Assembly: GCA_014529385.2 (NCBI GenBank)
Contig: CM043969.1
Coordinates: 16,876,446 to 16,940,445, forward strand
Reading direction: 5' to 3'
Length of the DNA stretch: 64,000 bases
DNA from: Adiantum capillus-veneris
Lineage: Eukaryota; Streptophyta; Polypodiopsida; Polypodiales; Pteridaceae
Shown here: positions 1 to 11,928 of the stretch, piece after piece
Position numbering within the stretch: the stretch's first letter is position 1
Layout: each line of letters begins with the position of its first letter
The notes under the pieces: model-generated
Database searches by the model: none
Told to the model about the DNA's origin: nothing
What the model saw: only the letters and a program-made list of their open reading frames with translations
Translations under genes and position numbers: made by a program

Positions 1-1
1 T

Positions 2-800
2 TTATGGGCTGAAGTAGTCTTCGGGTTGACGGTTGGCGAGGCGGTCTTTAAGCGCATTGAGTGCCTTTTGGTATCTGATTTTCCTCTCTTTATCGGGCAC
101 TTGCAAAAACTGCATGGTGACTTTGTTCTTCAGCTCCACTGTTGAGTAGCATACAAACCTTGATGTCAGGTTGCTGATCACTGGCCCAAATATTTTCGTC
201 CGCCAAGTGAAGTATCCTGTGTAGAACGCTTCCTCGAACGCCAGCATATTCTAAGAAGGTAGAAACATACATCTGGTGTAGAAGCCATAGAGGACTTCTT
301 CGGAAGGTTGGCCACTAAGATCATAGCACAACCCTTTGTTACCCTCGAGGAATGACATCCAAGGGGCACTTGCTTGCTCCGGCTCATTGAACAGTTCAAT
401 GCACATGAGCAGCATTCGGCAGATTTTGTATAACATAACACATGACAAATCTGGTAGACTTTTAAAGAATGACATGGCACCCTTTAAGGTTTTCACCATG
501 TATTCTTCAGTTGCTATCCCTTTTTTGGAGCAGGCAATCTAGTGGTAATTCAGCCAAGTTGGCCGCTTCTAGTAGTGTCTCATGTGCTATCCAGGTCCTT
601 ACTCTTGGTACAGGACAGAAGGTAGGATCCTTTTGCAGGGCCATAGGTGCTCTTGTGAACAGAATCAAGTACCTTGGATTCTTATTCAGTCAGCTCAACC
701 TCCACTTAGGGTGGTCTTGATATGCATCCTCGACTTTCATGTCGGTGCAAAGCCTTTCTTTTACTTGCATCAACTCCACTTTAATCAGAGGATAGGGTAG
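2..800 (-). pseudogene. ORF-X, C-terminal part (unknown retroelement protein)
   Basis: On the minus strand this stretch reads as about 260 codons of non-random protein, ending at a TAA at 2-4 after PEDYFSP. There is one frameshift near 510 and in-frame stops near 709 and at 251-253. It has no motif I recognise. The segment from 499 down is rich in aromatic residues and cysteine (CVMLYKICRMLLMCIELF), and the last 60 residues are basic. It is the continuation of the ORF at 3,280-6,011, interrupted by the insert at about 801-3,150. Because the frame closes at position 2, this may be the true C-terminus, with the 3' LTR expected just left of the window. No function is proposed. Confidence 0.5.
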
Positions 801-2993
801 GGATTGTTGGTGCCATTGCGCTGATAGCCGTTTTTTGGCTCTTTGTAATTGCCACAGTGAGTTACCTCACCCTACCAAAATCACCCAAACACTGTGGCTA
901 TCCCTACCATTTCACTGTACATAGGCGTGCGTGAGTCACGGGACTTTTCCCATATCTTCTTAAAAAACCCTCAATTAGCTAGTCATTGGGCTAGTTGAGC
1001 CAGAAAAAATAAAAAATAATAAAAAAATAAGTATATTATGGCCCATGCGTATGTAAATATTTCTTTGTATATAGGACCTAAATAAAAGATTTTTTCATAA
1101 TTATTTTGATTTATGATTTTTTCCTTCCTACATCTATTTTGTTTTTTTTCTAAAAACTTAGAACACCAAAAATATTTATCTTTTTATGGTAGCCTCATAA
1201 TGAGAGAGATTTCTTTTGACCCCTCTATATTTTTTCCACTTATATTATTTATATTTGACATGTACATATTTTTTAGACCCCTCAATATTTGATTTTCTTA
1301 GTTGTACTATTCACTTATATCATGATCTCAACAATATCTTCAATTATAGACCTACCAAATAAGGTCAAGGGTAGGTGGCATGCATACATGCACTATGGAG
1401 GGCTCACTCTTGGAGGTATTCAAAAGAATCATCCAAAAAAGGACCCCACAAGGACCTTGTGCAGTGGAAAAAAACGGTCGGTTTTGCTGAATTTTTAAAG
1501 TTCACTTGCTCTCCGAATTTGAAAAGGTGATACAAACAAAAGTTGTAGCTCGTGAGCTGAACTTTTACCTCAAATTTTTTCATATTTTTTTGAGCTAGGA
1601 GCTGTGAGCTATGATTTTATTAGTGGACCCCAGTTTTTCCATGCTATGCAGCCACACTCTCTCTTCCACTTTATCATTTTCCTCTTTCACACACACTTCT
1701 CCACTCATCATCCCCACCTCTCTCACCACTCCTCTCTACACCCTACTCACCTTCTCCTCAACCTTGAAGAATAAGAGAAACCATGGTGAACTCATACCTC
1801 CCACACACAATTCCATTCCAAAATTGACCACCTAGTCTCATTTTTCCTCCTCCAAATTACCCATATCTATCAAAAAAACCACAAAATTCAGCCTCTTCTC
1901 TTAAAAGACAGCATCATGGTGGTTGATTACTCAGCTTCAATTACCTTGTCTCTCAAGGAAGGTCAAGAGTGAAGAAAAAATGTACCGTCAAAGCTAGTGG
2001 ACCGTCAACAAGCGTCAAAATTGGCCCTACTCAAGACACTTGGAGCATCAACCTTGTAAGAAATCCACCTTTTCTTACCTCTTAAGAGTTTTTCTTCCTT
2101 ATTTGTATCCTACATGGATACTCCCATTGTAAATATCCAATTCCATTTGTAAATTAATACTAACTCTACTAACACTAACCCACTATGAAAAGTCCTATCA
2201 CCTCCATTTCTCTCCTCTCTCTTTCCCCACCAACTTCTTGATAATTCCAAGCAAAAGAAATTAGATAAATTGCTGGAAATCTAACCCAACCATGGTTAGA
2301 GGAGTAACCCTAGCCTTCAAAATTGCTATAAAAGGAGGGTGTAGCTAGCACAAAAGGGGAGCCATAAGCAAGAGCACTATGCTATAGCTTGAGAAGCCAA
2401 GCTCAACCTCTCTAGAAGGAGCTCTTGAGTGGAAGCTCATTGTCTTATGCATGTGCATGTGCTGTAATAGGGGATTAGCAAGGGAACTCTATGCCATTGT
2501 AAGAGAGAGAGTGATAATTCAATTGAGAGTAGGAAATCTATCATTTCTCCTACTAGTGTAAGCCTAACATTTGCTGAATCAAGGAGGGTGGATTTGGACT
2601 AAGCTTGGATACTTTGTCTCCCTTCCAACGTGAAGTAATGGACAACAATGATGCGTAAGTGTCTTGGTGTTTTTTGTTAAGTTCTTGATAGCTTGTTGTC
2701 TCTGGTGTTGTCATCAATCTAGCCATAAATCCCACATACTGTAAGAGGGCGACAGGGTGGAGAGGACTCCCCTGGCCTTAAGACAGTGATTGGGGTGGCT
2801 TTTCTTGTGATGTGTTGTGCTGAAATTTACGCAAGCTATGTTGAACAAATACTAATCTCACTTTGATTTGTCATGACAGATTCGTAAGAAGGTATTAATG
2901 CAACAAGCACCCCCTCCCCCTTTCTCTCTCTTTCTTAAATATATAGTTGTGTTTGCTTGATCATTGCCGATACGTTTCAAAGCAGCCCGAGCA

Positions 2994-3061
<68 letters not shown>

Positions 3062-3150
3062 TTTTAGTGTGTAAGAGTGTTCCATTGGTGTTAGGGTTAG
3101 TGTAAATTCCTTGCTTGTTTGTGGGTTTCTCTAACGATTCTCCTCTTTTG
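801..3150 (+). mobile_element. Non-coding insert breaking ORF-X, possibly a solo LTR
   Basis: The minus-strand coding signal of ORF-X stops at about 3,280 and resumes at about 800. Between them is AT-rich sequence with no ORF of note. It begins near TGTTGGTGCC (804), contains a plus-strand TATA-like box CTATAAAAGG at 2,326-2,335 and ends after a (TC)31 tract. A TG start plus an internal promoter suggests a long solo LTR in plus orientation. I could not find a convincing CA end or a matching target-site duplication, so the boundaries are approximate and the class is unproven. Confidence 0.35.
2997..3058. repeat. (TC)31 microsatellite
   Basis: A pure TC dinucleotide run of 62 bases. It is one of five long CT runs in the window, all with CT on the plus strand. 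It lies near the right edge of the insert that breaks ORF-X. Confidence 0.98.
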
Positions 3151-3279
3151 CGTCCTAGTTCGCTCTTAAACTAGGTGGTGCCCCTTGTGTAGTTGGGATT
3201 TGGCTGTGGGTTTGTTGTTTTGGTTTGTGTTGTGTTGTGCCCCAGCCCCATTGAGCAGCACGGGAGCCTTGAAGGGTGT

Positions 3280-6011
3280 CTAGAGGCCACTCTTCTTGTT
3301 GCCCACCCCGGACCGCCTCAGCGCATTTATTTGATTGGGAGTGAGTTGCGTGACATTGACGAAATGAAGTACTCTCAACTCCCAATCCATTGTTGCCTTC
3401 CACTGCTCATCTACCTCTTGTGTAATTTTTTCTTTCAATGCATCTTCTTCAACCTTTGAGAGTTGGACCATGGGCACTGTTTCTGCTTCGGTAATGGGTA
3501 TTTGAAACTCCTCCTCGCCACTCAACTCTATTGTTGATTGTGTCTCCATCTCAATGAATGAAATTGAGGGGATTTCTATATGAGGTTGCTCGGAAGTTCC
3601 TACCTCTTCTTGCGTTTCCGGGTGTCCCTCTCTCACTAGCTTGTTGACTCTTTTGAGTTCAGCTATCTCCTTCAGCAGCTCGTCTTCTCTTTGGACCCGC
3701 ATCAAGGCCAGGTCTCTACATTAAAACTGCTCCAATTTCAGCTCCAGCTTGAGGTCTTTATTTTTCTTTTCTAATGCCTTGTAGACGTCGTGTATTCCCT
3801 TGATCGAGGCAACGGTTTGATTTTCTCGTATTTGTCGCAAGAATATCGCTTGATCATTGATTTTTTGTTCTGAGTATTGTAGGAAAGCATTGGCTACATC
3901 TAACTGTACCTGGATCTTTTGAGCTGATAGGGTTGTAGTTAGAAGTTCATTTGTAACTTTCGTCAATTGATCATACTTTGCTTTGCATGCATCTGACAAT
4001 TTTGTGAGCAACTCACCCAGTTCCTCCATTTCTTTCTGTTTCTTATCTCTTGCGAGCTGATGTTGTTCAGCTTCCGCTCTCAATTCCTGCACTTGCCTCT
4101 GTAGATCGATGATGACATTGAGTCTGTCATCTAGCTCCCCTTGGAGTACGTCAATCACCATCTCTAACTCTTTGGCCCTTGTGCTACGGCCAAGTGCTAC
4201 TGAGCGAAGTCATTCTGTCATCTCTTGCATTTGCTTAGCACATTCATTAACTTACAGGATGACTTCATCATTTGACTGCCAGCCTTCATTTCGTGCTAAC
4301 TGTCTTGATGTTTTTGCAGATTCTTGGGTGTCCTTTGGTTGCGTCATGAAGGTTGGTTGTGGTTGTTGCCCTTGTGGTTGTTGATCTTTTTCCGTTGAGG
4401 TAGAGGGTGTTTCCTTGGCCTCTTGTTCTCTTATGTGCTCAAACTTTGCGGTGTCCTCTTCTGGTGCAGGACTGGCTGCCTTTTCTATCTCTGGCTCTTT
4501 CTCTATTTACTGCTCTTGAGTAGATACAGCTGCTTGTTGTGTTGATTCCACTGCTTCTTGATGTTCAGGTTCTTGTGTATATTCAGCTTCTTTTTCCTGT
4601 TCAGGTTCTACTTCTTTTGTTGGCTCAGTTGTTGTGGTTCTAATTGTCGGTGATGGTGGTGGGCTCGGCATTGGGTGATCTTGGTGTTCAGAGACAGGAG
4701 AAGAGATGCGGGGAGACACATCACCTTGAGTCTATTGTGCTTCTCCTTGTGCAGTGGCTTCGTCTACTTTCTTTTGTTGTTCTGCCACCTCTGTGGCTTT
4801 ATTTGCTGCTTCTTGTGCTTCTTTCAGCTTTAAAGCTTCTGCCTCTTGATACATCCATTCCAGTACTTCCGTGGGTTCTTCAGCCTGCTTCCTGGTGTGA
4901 TGCTTGACCTTGGTCCCTTAAGCCCAATAGGCACCCACTTTTCTGGGTCCTTTCCTTGTGCTTGGCGGCTGCGTTGGTATGAGTGTTTCCCTCTTTCAAA
5001 TTGGGCTTGCTTTTGCACAGGCTCCTCTTGGTGTGCTACACAGCTTTTCTCTTCATTTCTTCAATGCGCGCTCTCCTTTCTTTATTATCTGAGCTATCAC
5101 TAATGTGCCCTTCCGATGAGCTCTCTGCAGACTCTTAATTTGACTAGTATGATCTCTTGGTAGATCTTGTATCTCGAGGAGATGGTTGAGCTGACACTTT
5201 CCAAGTGTTTTGATCTGGGGCACGTGGTAGTTTGTCGGCCATGCTGATGGAATGGTATGCAATCCTAGTCAAAACTTCTAGTGCACCCAGGTATGTGATC
5301 TTTCCTTCCTTCTTTGTCCCTTTCAATGTGGGAAAAACATATTGTGCGTGGTCAATCGGCTTCCTGATTGTGACTTAAGGACTTGCGTAAAGGTGGTGGA
5401 AAATCATGTGGTATACCTTGGCAGCCTCTTAGCAAGGAAATGGAAATGCTGGTGGTATAACCTTGCGGCTCCTCCACCTGTTTGTGAATAAGGTGTGCAA
5501 AGGTGGCTGCGGCGGTTTCTTTAGTGAAAGTTCCAGCCGTTTTCCTGTCTCTTGCCCTCATTGTCATTCCTTCTGTGGGCAGTCTGAGTGCTTTTGTCAC
5601 TATCTCCTTGGTAATTACCACTTCAACTTTATTACCTTGGGGGTCAAAAATTTGAGCGGTTCCATCTTCTTTGATCGTGGACAAAATCTCGTAAGATTTC
5701 TGGAAGTCCACTCCGCGCGGCTCTCGTTCGTAGAAATCTCTGAGCCCTAGCCTTCGGTTGGCTTCTTTGGTCTCGGGCTTTGCAGCGACATCATACACTT
5801 CTTTTGGTAGAAGCTGCAGCTCTACCTCATGTCCCTCTTCACTCTTGAATCTTCCAGTGAATACTATGGTGTGATGCTCTTCAAGTTGTTCTTTTGAAAG
5901 ATAAGTTGCCTTGGCAGTTTTGACTGAATCGGGGTCCAGTTGGTATGATGGTAGCTCTTGCAACTTTTCTTTTTGGTTGAGCTTCTTCTTGGCCCTCTCT
6001 GCTGCTTGCAT
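3280..6011 (-). pseudogene. ORF-X, N-terminal and coiled-coil part
   Basis: It starts at the ATG at 6,011 (MQAAERAKKKLNQKEK), directly downstream of the palindrome-bearing leader. About 220 residues run open to 5,352. An alternative frame then continues (AKVYHMIFHHLYASP, KITYLGALEVLTRIAYHSI) to about 5,050. From about 4,870 to 3,280 one frame holds: a helical A/E/K/Q-rich segment; a P/T/E-rich acidic stretch (near 4,690-4,510); a QPQGQQPQP linker; and a clear coiled coil (about 4,190-3,720) with heptad-like L/I spacing. In-frame stops lie at about 4,736, at 4,507-4,509, two between 4,195 and 4,260, and at 3,721-3,723. I know no family for it. A structural, gag-like or env-position protein of Gyp-A is inference from its place. 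The copy is dead, but its coding character over some 900 codons is plain. Confidence 0.6.
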
Positions 6012-6668
6012 GGCTCCTGCTCAGTGAATAGAGAGTCACAGTTAGCAGATTTGACAAATTTTTCTCTCGAATGTCCTTTAGTCTGAAATGCTGCCAATTT
6101 TGGTCCAATTTGCTTCAAATCAATTTTTGAACAATCATAGATGCATAAAAACATGCACGGAACAAAATTATAAAGTCCACACAAAAAATTGCAACAAAAG
6201 TAAATAATCACGATTATTTAGCTGAGTAATTACTTCAACTTTTTGCAAGCTTGGCATCACATGCTTGAAGTATATACCAAATACATACTCTGAGTGAAAT
6301 ATGGGCTCATTTGGATGCATAGGATGAAAATGGTACCAGATTTTGGCTTTAGGTCTCTGAAACAGTAGATATAAAGGAAATTTGAGATTTTGAGCTCCAG
6401 ATTGGTTCAAACTTGGCTAGTGGGCTTAGCACATCATGTACTATGGATGTATGATGGCAAAATAGCAAAATTCTCTCATTTTGGCATGAAAGTAAATAAT
6501 CGCGACTATTAACTTTTCTACCAAAATGATGAATAATAACCAAAAAGGGCTATTTTTTTAATGATTTTTTGATAGTATATACACTATTTACACTCATCGG
6601 GAAGATATTATCATTGAATTTTTCCTTGATGATGTAATTAACTCAAGGGTTTCTGATGTCGAGGCTTG
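6012..6668 (-). promoter_or_regulatory. Second leader-like region with two copies of the 22-bp palindrome
   Basis: This non-coding gap lies between the second retropepsin-like ORF and ORF-X. It contains near-palindromes at 6,200-6,221 and 6,492-6,513 of the same type found in the Gyp-A 5' leader (core TAATCGCGATTA, flanked by GTAA and TTAC). Surrounding words also match the 5' leader in the same orientation, for example CAACTTTTTGCA followed by a CAT-rich stretch. Its position directly in front of the ORF-X start suggests a duplicated leader or an internal promoter for ORF-X. Confidence 0.5.
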
Positions 6669-7712
6669 TTATTGTTGTCTTCCAAAGAGCAAATCTTGTA
6701 GCTTGTGTGCTCTCTGCTTGATTGTTCTATCATAATGCTTCAGCACGATGATTGCCTGAGCTGTCGATAGCACTTTTGACTGTTGTCGAGCTTTTTCTCT
6801 CCATTGGTAGGTTGGTGTGCTTGGTGTGGAATGGTGTGGTGGAGTCTTCTGAGACTTAACTCTCCGTTGCTTGATTGGTTTTACAGTTTGTGGAGAAGAT
6901 AAGTACTGCTTTTTCTGCCAAATCCATTTCAAGTTAGGTCCTTTCTTGGAGAAGCTCGTCTCTGTTTTTTGACCCTTGGAACCTTCTTTGGTTTTGTCGG
7001 TGATGTTTTGGGCACCCAGATTTGAATCAGCTTTTCCTTAAGCTGTGCTTTTGGTACCCAAATTTGCCTAACTCCTTGCATGCTACTTGTAGCATTTGCC
7101 TGTCAAGACGATAGAGAAGATTGATTGCTTCGTGGTTTGCTCTGTTGATTACTCCCTTTCCATTCCTCCTTGCTTGGTGCAATTGGAACAATGAGTTGCC
7201 CGCCTTTAGGTGATAGCTTGAGCTGATTTGTATCCCAATCTAGTACTACTTTGTATGTCCGCATCCAGGAATTCCAAGAATCATCATCTCATTCATGTGT
7301 TCATCTAGTAAGCATACAAACTGATTAGGACATGAACATCCATGTACTATCACGTTCAAGTTGACTATTACCAATGTTGGTGTTGGGTTCTTGTTGCATC
7401 CTTTTATTGTCGCTATTCCTACTGTCAATGTTTGACTTGTTGCTTTCTTGTACGTGGAATAAATGACTGCATTTACTCTAGCTCCTGTGTCGACCAAAGC
7501 ATTTGTGCTATGATTGTTGAGTTGTACTTTGATGCGCAGGTCCATTCTGTCTAACCATTCATCATCTGTTGGCACTGCATCTTTCGGCAATTCCCATTGT
7601 CGGTCCTCTATTTCCAGAGTGTTGATGGGAATCGGTATCTGTTGATTCTTGAGAGCAGCTTTCCGTTTGAGTACCCGAAGCCAAGCTTCCTCTTGGGCTT
7701 CATCAATAATCT
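6669..7712 (-). pseudogene. Retropepsin-like ORF with basic tail, located after integrase
   Basis: The frame opens at about 7,712, right where the integrase frame closes (a one-base shift would fuse them), and is open to 7,246. It contains the aspartic protease signature VDTGA, followed some 60 residues on by MMILGIPG, which fits the second retropepsin motif (ILG). Beyond the stop at 7,246 the protein character continues in shifted frames. There is a doubled QIWVPK word and then a strongly basic segment (6,932-6,669) rich in K/R/Q, ending at a TAA. Gypsy proteases normally sit between gag and RT, and Gyp-A also has one there, so this is a second protease-like domain. It could be a domain acquired with ORF-X, or the end of the pol polyprotein. 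Confidence 0.55.
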
Positions 7713-9473
7713 ATTTGTCGTTTAATCCTCCTTTGCTTGGCTGCATGCATTCTTTCTAGCAATTCATTGGTTAGCAGCAAATTGTATTTCTTTAAACGAC
7801 ATCCACTAATCCAATTAGCCATTGGTTTACCATCTAAGGTGGATAACTTAACTGCTCCACTTGAAGATACATCTTCAATGATAAACGGTCTGTTTTCCTT
7901 TTCTTAAACTTGGGAATGTGTTGCTTAAGGGAATAGATTAAAATTGAGCTCCCTTTCTTGAAGATTTTTGTGTTGAGATGGGAATCAAAAAACTGTTTTT
8001 GTTTCCTCTTTTGTGCATAGATGTGAGCTACGACAGTGATCCTTTGTTCATCTAACTGTTCTAAATATTCTAGTCTTTCCGACAATTCATGTCCACTTCA
8101 TTCAAGATTCTTTGCTACCCTTAGTGTCGGCAATAGAAATTCTATTGGCAATATGCCATCAAGACCATAAATAAGGTTAAAGCGTGTAGCATTTAAAGCT
8201 ATTTTGAATGAAACTCGATAAACCCATATAGCAGCATGGAGATTCATTTCCCAGTCTCTCCTTCCTGATCTAACCACTTTAGTCAATGCCGAGCTAAGAA
8301 TTTTGTTCGTATGCTCAGCTTGTCCGTTTTCTTGTGGGTGATTGGGAGCTTATTTGTTATGGATGACCATAAACTCATTAAGAAAATACTCGATTACCTC
8401 ATTGAGGAAATGAGTTCCCCGATCACTGACAATTTCTATTGGCAGTCCACATCTCGTGAATACATACTCATATAAGAATGCGGCAGTGGTTCTGGCATTA
8501 TTCTTTTGAGTTGCTTTAGCCTCGGCCCACTTGGTCAAATAGTCCATAGCTACAATGATATATTGAGCTTGGGTTCTATAAGCAGGTCGCTATATTGGCC
8601 CAACAAAATCTATACCCCACTTTGTAAAAGCTCTAGCCCTCGTCATTGGTCTTAAGGATATGCTATCTACACGTGTTGGCATTTTTGCTCGTTGACAAGC
8701 ATCACACCTTCAAACATATTCTTTGGCATCTATAAAAGGTGTTGGCCACCATATGCCTACCATTAAGATTGCTGTTGCGGTGGTCTCACTAGAAAAGTAC
8801 CTCCACCTAATCCAGCATGTGCTTTTTTTATAATCGAAATATACTCGTCTTCATTTGCACAAAGATGCAAATGTTGATCCTTACCTCTCCCATACAATTG
8901 GTTTCCAATAAGAGCATAGTCTCTTGCTTCAGTTTCAATTGCTCTTTGACGTCATTTACTCATATCCTCAGGAAATGTTCGTCTTATAAGTAAGTAACCA
9001 GATAGTTACTCCACTTAGGAACAGGAGACATTTGAGACAATGTTACATGAGGTATGGGTGTTTGTTTTTGACATTGAGGACAATCCTTTACAAAAGATCA
9101 AACATCATTCATCATAGTTGGCCAAAATACTCCAAGTCTCAAGATTCTTTGCATAGTTTGATCTTCCGCAAAGTGAAGTCCTACTATGGTAATATGTGCT
9201 TGACTTAGGTACTGGTTTTTCTCTTTAGGATTAATGCATAAGAGCAATATCATCTTCATTTCTTTTGTATAACCTACCAACTAGTAATTGATACATAGCC
9301 GATTGCTCAATTAATCTGATTGTAATAGGAAGTGGTATTTGTGAATCCACTTGAGCTATGGTCATCAATGATACCATGTTTTCTGACCATCGCGGTATCA
9401 TTTCCACGGAGAACAAATAGGAATATGGTACATAATCGTCTACCCCTTTAGGTGATTCTCCTGAAATAATCCT
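7713..9473 (-). pseudogene. Gyp-A integrase
   Basis: The N-terminal HHCC zinc-binding module is visible (AH...GLH at about 9,200-9,180, then CPQC at about 9,080). The catalytic core shows all three acidic positions: MDYLTKW (8,547), VSDRGTHF (about 8,430) and GQAEHTN (about 8,318). The C-terminal part ends with a GAVKLSTLDG...WISGCRLKKY stretch (about 7,850-7,780), typical of plant gypsy integrases, and closes at a TGA at about 7,712. Several stops and frameshifts separate the pieces. Integrase would insert the cDNA into the genome. This copy is inactive. Confidence 0.85.
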
Positions 9474-10870
9474 TCACAAATGATCTACTCTTTGATGTGT
9501 AGTGCCCTTTTTTACAACCACAGTGAAATCAAATTCCAGAAGAATGATGAACCATCTCACTATTCTTCCTGGGTTGGATGGCTTGTTGACCAAATACAAC
9601 AAAGCTTGGTGGCCTACAAAGAACACAAAATTGTTGGCTAATAGGTAATGTCTATACTTTTTAACGGCATAGATTATTCCTAGCCCTTCTTTTTCAGTGG
9701 TAGTGTAATTCTTTTCTGCCATGTTCAACTATCGGCTAGCATAAGAAATAGGAAAGTCAATTTCCCGTCTTCTGGTTGAGCTAGTATACAACCGATAGAA
9801 AAATTGGAAGCATCTACATGTATGTGGGATATCTTATTCCTGGTGCTTTCAATATTGGAGCTGAGGTGAGAGCTTGCTTAAGCTTCATGAAGGATTTTTC
9901 ACATGCCTCGGCCCATTCAAAGTGTGTAATCAACCTATACATGGGTTTTGCAATTATAGCATACATATAAATGAACCGTCTGTAATATCCACAATGCCCC
10001 ATGAAGTCTTGAACCCCCTTTACTGTTTTTGGTCCAGGCAAATCAGCAATAGCATAAATTTTATCCAAGTCAGTAGCTATGCCATTTTTAGACACTATAT
10101 GTCCAAGAATTTTTCCTTGTCTACCCATGAATGTGCACTTTTCAGGATTTAGGCAAATCCTATAAAGTCTACATTTTTCGAATACCTTTTTGAGGTGTTC
10201 AAAATGATCAGCTCGGATTGATAAATGTACGCATAGATCATCCATATACACTTCCAAGAATTTCCTCAGATATTCTTTAAAAGCATGGCTCATCAATCTT
10301 TGAAAGTTGGTAGGAGAATTAGTTAACCCAAAAAGCATAACCCGATAGGCAAAAATACTCCATTCCGTTGCAAAAGCAATTTTATGCTAATCTTTTGGGT
10401 CAACCAAAAGTTGATTGTATCCCGAAAAGCCATCTAAGAAACTGTAAGCTTTCTTTTCCTGCAACTCGTTCTAACACATGCTCAGTGATTGGAAGAGGAA
10501 AGTTTTCTCTAATGGTAGCTGCATTCACTTTTTTGAGATTGACACACACTCGTACTTTTCCATTCTTCTTGGGTACTACCACAATTGGAGACACCCAATC
10601 TGTGTGTTCAATTTCGTAAATGAACTTGGCTTCCTTTAGTTTCTCAATATCTTCTTTGATTTTCCTGGCAAACGTTTCATTATATGTGTATGGCCTTTGT
10701 CTACTTGGTTTCGCATCATCTCTCATGGGTATGGTATGTTGACAGATTTCTAGATCAACACCCTTGAGATCCTTGTAAGACCAAGCAAAGATATCTCGGT
10801 ATTCTTTTAGTAAGCTTAGAAAAGCTTTTCTTCATCTTCTGTTAGTTCATTTGCAATGTAGGCAGGTCTA
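9474..10870 (-). pseudogene. Gyp-A reverse transcriptase and RNase H
   Basis: The RT N-terminus shows the gypsy pattern SPIVVVPKKNGKVRVCVNLKKVN (10,600-10,530 region). The palm follows in a second frame with MLFGLTNSPTNFQRLM and the active site VYMDDL (YMDD at about 10,240). Thumb and connection follow (GHIVSKNG, FMGHCGYYRRFI). RNase H begins with HVDASNFSIG (about 9,820) and includes TTTEKEGLGIIYAVKKYRHYLL and HQALLYLVNKP before a frame end at 9,474. A frameshift near 10,390 divides the RT, and another lies inside RNase H near 9,740. The order RT-RH-IN is gypsy. Confidence 0.9.
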
Positions 10871-11233
10871 GGTTCTTTCCCTGGTCCAGCCAAGTCTATC
10901 TTTTTCGCGTTCTTGGGCCCTTCGTAGGACTCGCCCTGCTTTCGTAATTCCTTAACAGGTTGTTTGACTATTATTTTTCAATCTTGGAGAGTATACTTTT
11001 TGTAATGAGATGGTACACTCATTACGTCCTTACCATCCTCTTCTGTGGTTTCCATTTCGGTCGTATATATCTCCTTTAGAGCTTTTTTCAACTCTTGATA
11101 TTTCTTTTTCCACTCAACTGGTGTCATGGTTGGCTCCTTGCATTTTTGCTTGGCTTTGCTTGAGTATCCTTCCTTATTTTTCTCGATGTTTTTGACATTT
11201 CTGGATTTTTGTTTGAAGGATATCTGCCATTGA
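10871..11233 (-). pseudogene. Gyp-A protease-RT spacer, resuming after the Gyp-B1 insertion
   Basis: Minus-strand translation gives a lysine-rich stretch followed by MTPVEWKKKYQELKKALKEI (about 11,127-11,070), with a few stops before the RT. The first codons next to the insertion read QWQISFKQK, a plausible continuation of the protease C-terminus. The piece therefore joins the protease half at 17,384-17,700 once Gyp-B1 is taken out, with roughly 15 residues of protease missing at the junction. Confidence 0.6.
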
Positions 11234-11912
11234 TGTTATGAGATTGGGCACCCTCCTGTTGTAGTGGTTAGCTGCAATTGGGATAGCTGGCGTAATGGTT
11301 AATTATGTGTTGTCTATTTATTTCTAATTGAGTTGATGATGATTTTGTAGATTGGAATGCGGGGAGTTGATGACGAGGCATCGGCAATTACTCTTGGCCA
11401 TTTTATATTTGCACAGTATTTTAGAATCTCATTTCAATAAGCCACTATGGCTCTGTACATAATTGTAGTGGGAACTCCCCTTATGGGTCATGCAAGAATC
11501 AATGAGCTTCACTCATTTACAAAAGTGAAGTGGTTGTAAAAAGAGGGTCAATTTTTGGCACCTTAAACTCAAAAATAATATATTAAATACCAACTCCACA
11601 AGAGAGGTGCAGTGGAGTTTGGGTTTGGGGTTAGATTTAGGCCTTTCTCTTGCAGATTCTCTTCTCTACTCTCTTATGCTATGTTCTATTTGTTGTGTAC
11701 TCTCTAATCTAGTCTCCATCTCTTACACGTCTCTTACACTCTCTTACAAGCATGTCTATGTCAATTTTATGTTCTCTATGTGTGTGTGTGTCATAGTCTA
11801 TGTGTGTGTGTGTGTGCTTGGAAATTGGGAAAAGAGGTGGACAAGTTGATGGTGATGTTTGTGAGCATGTGTTGAATAATCTAAGCAATCGGCCTCCCCA
11901 TATCTTATCCCA
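11234..11912 (+). repeat. Gyp-B1 5' LTR
   Basis: It begins TGTTATGAGATTGG at the junction with Gyp-A sequence and ends ...TTATCCCA, five bases before the primer site, giving a TG...CA LTR of about 679 bp. It includes a (TG)n stretch at about 11,778-11,817. No second copy is present, so the ends rest on TG/CA, the primer site and the Gyp-A junction. Confidence 0.6.
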
Positions 11913-11916
11913 AGAG

Positions 11917-11928
11917 TGGTATCAGAGC
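11917..11928 (+). other. Gyp-B1 primer binding site (initiator Met tRNA)
   Basis: TGGTATCAGAGC is complementary to the 3' end of plant initiator tRNA-Met and lies just inside the LTR end. It primes minus-strand cDNA synthesis. Confidence 0.9.

Noticed and set aside
2858-3085. ORF with an Arg-Glu repeat on the minus strand
   Set aside because: It is only the translation of the (TC)31 microsatellite. The same applies to the RE/SL-type ORFs at 30,346-30,837, 36,229-36,806, 47,923-48,311 and 51,854-52,209.
804-3195. GGGAT as a target duplication of the insert in ORF-X
   Set aside because: The right-hand copy is not next to a CA end, and a 5-base match in such sequence is expected by chance.
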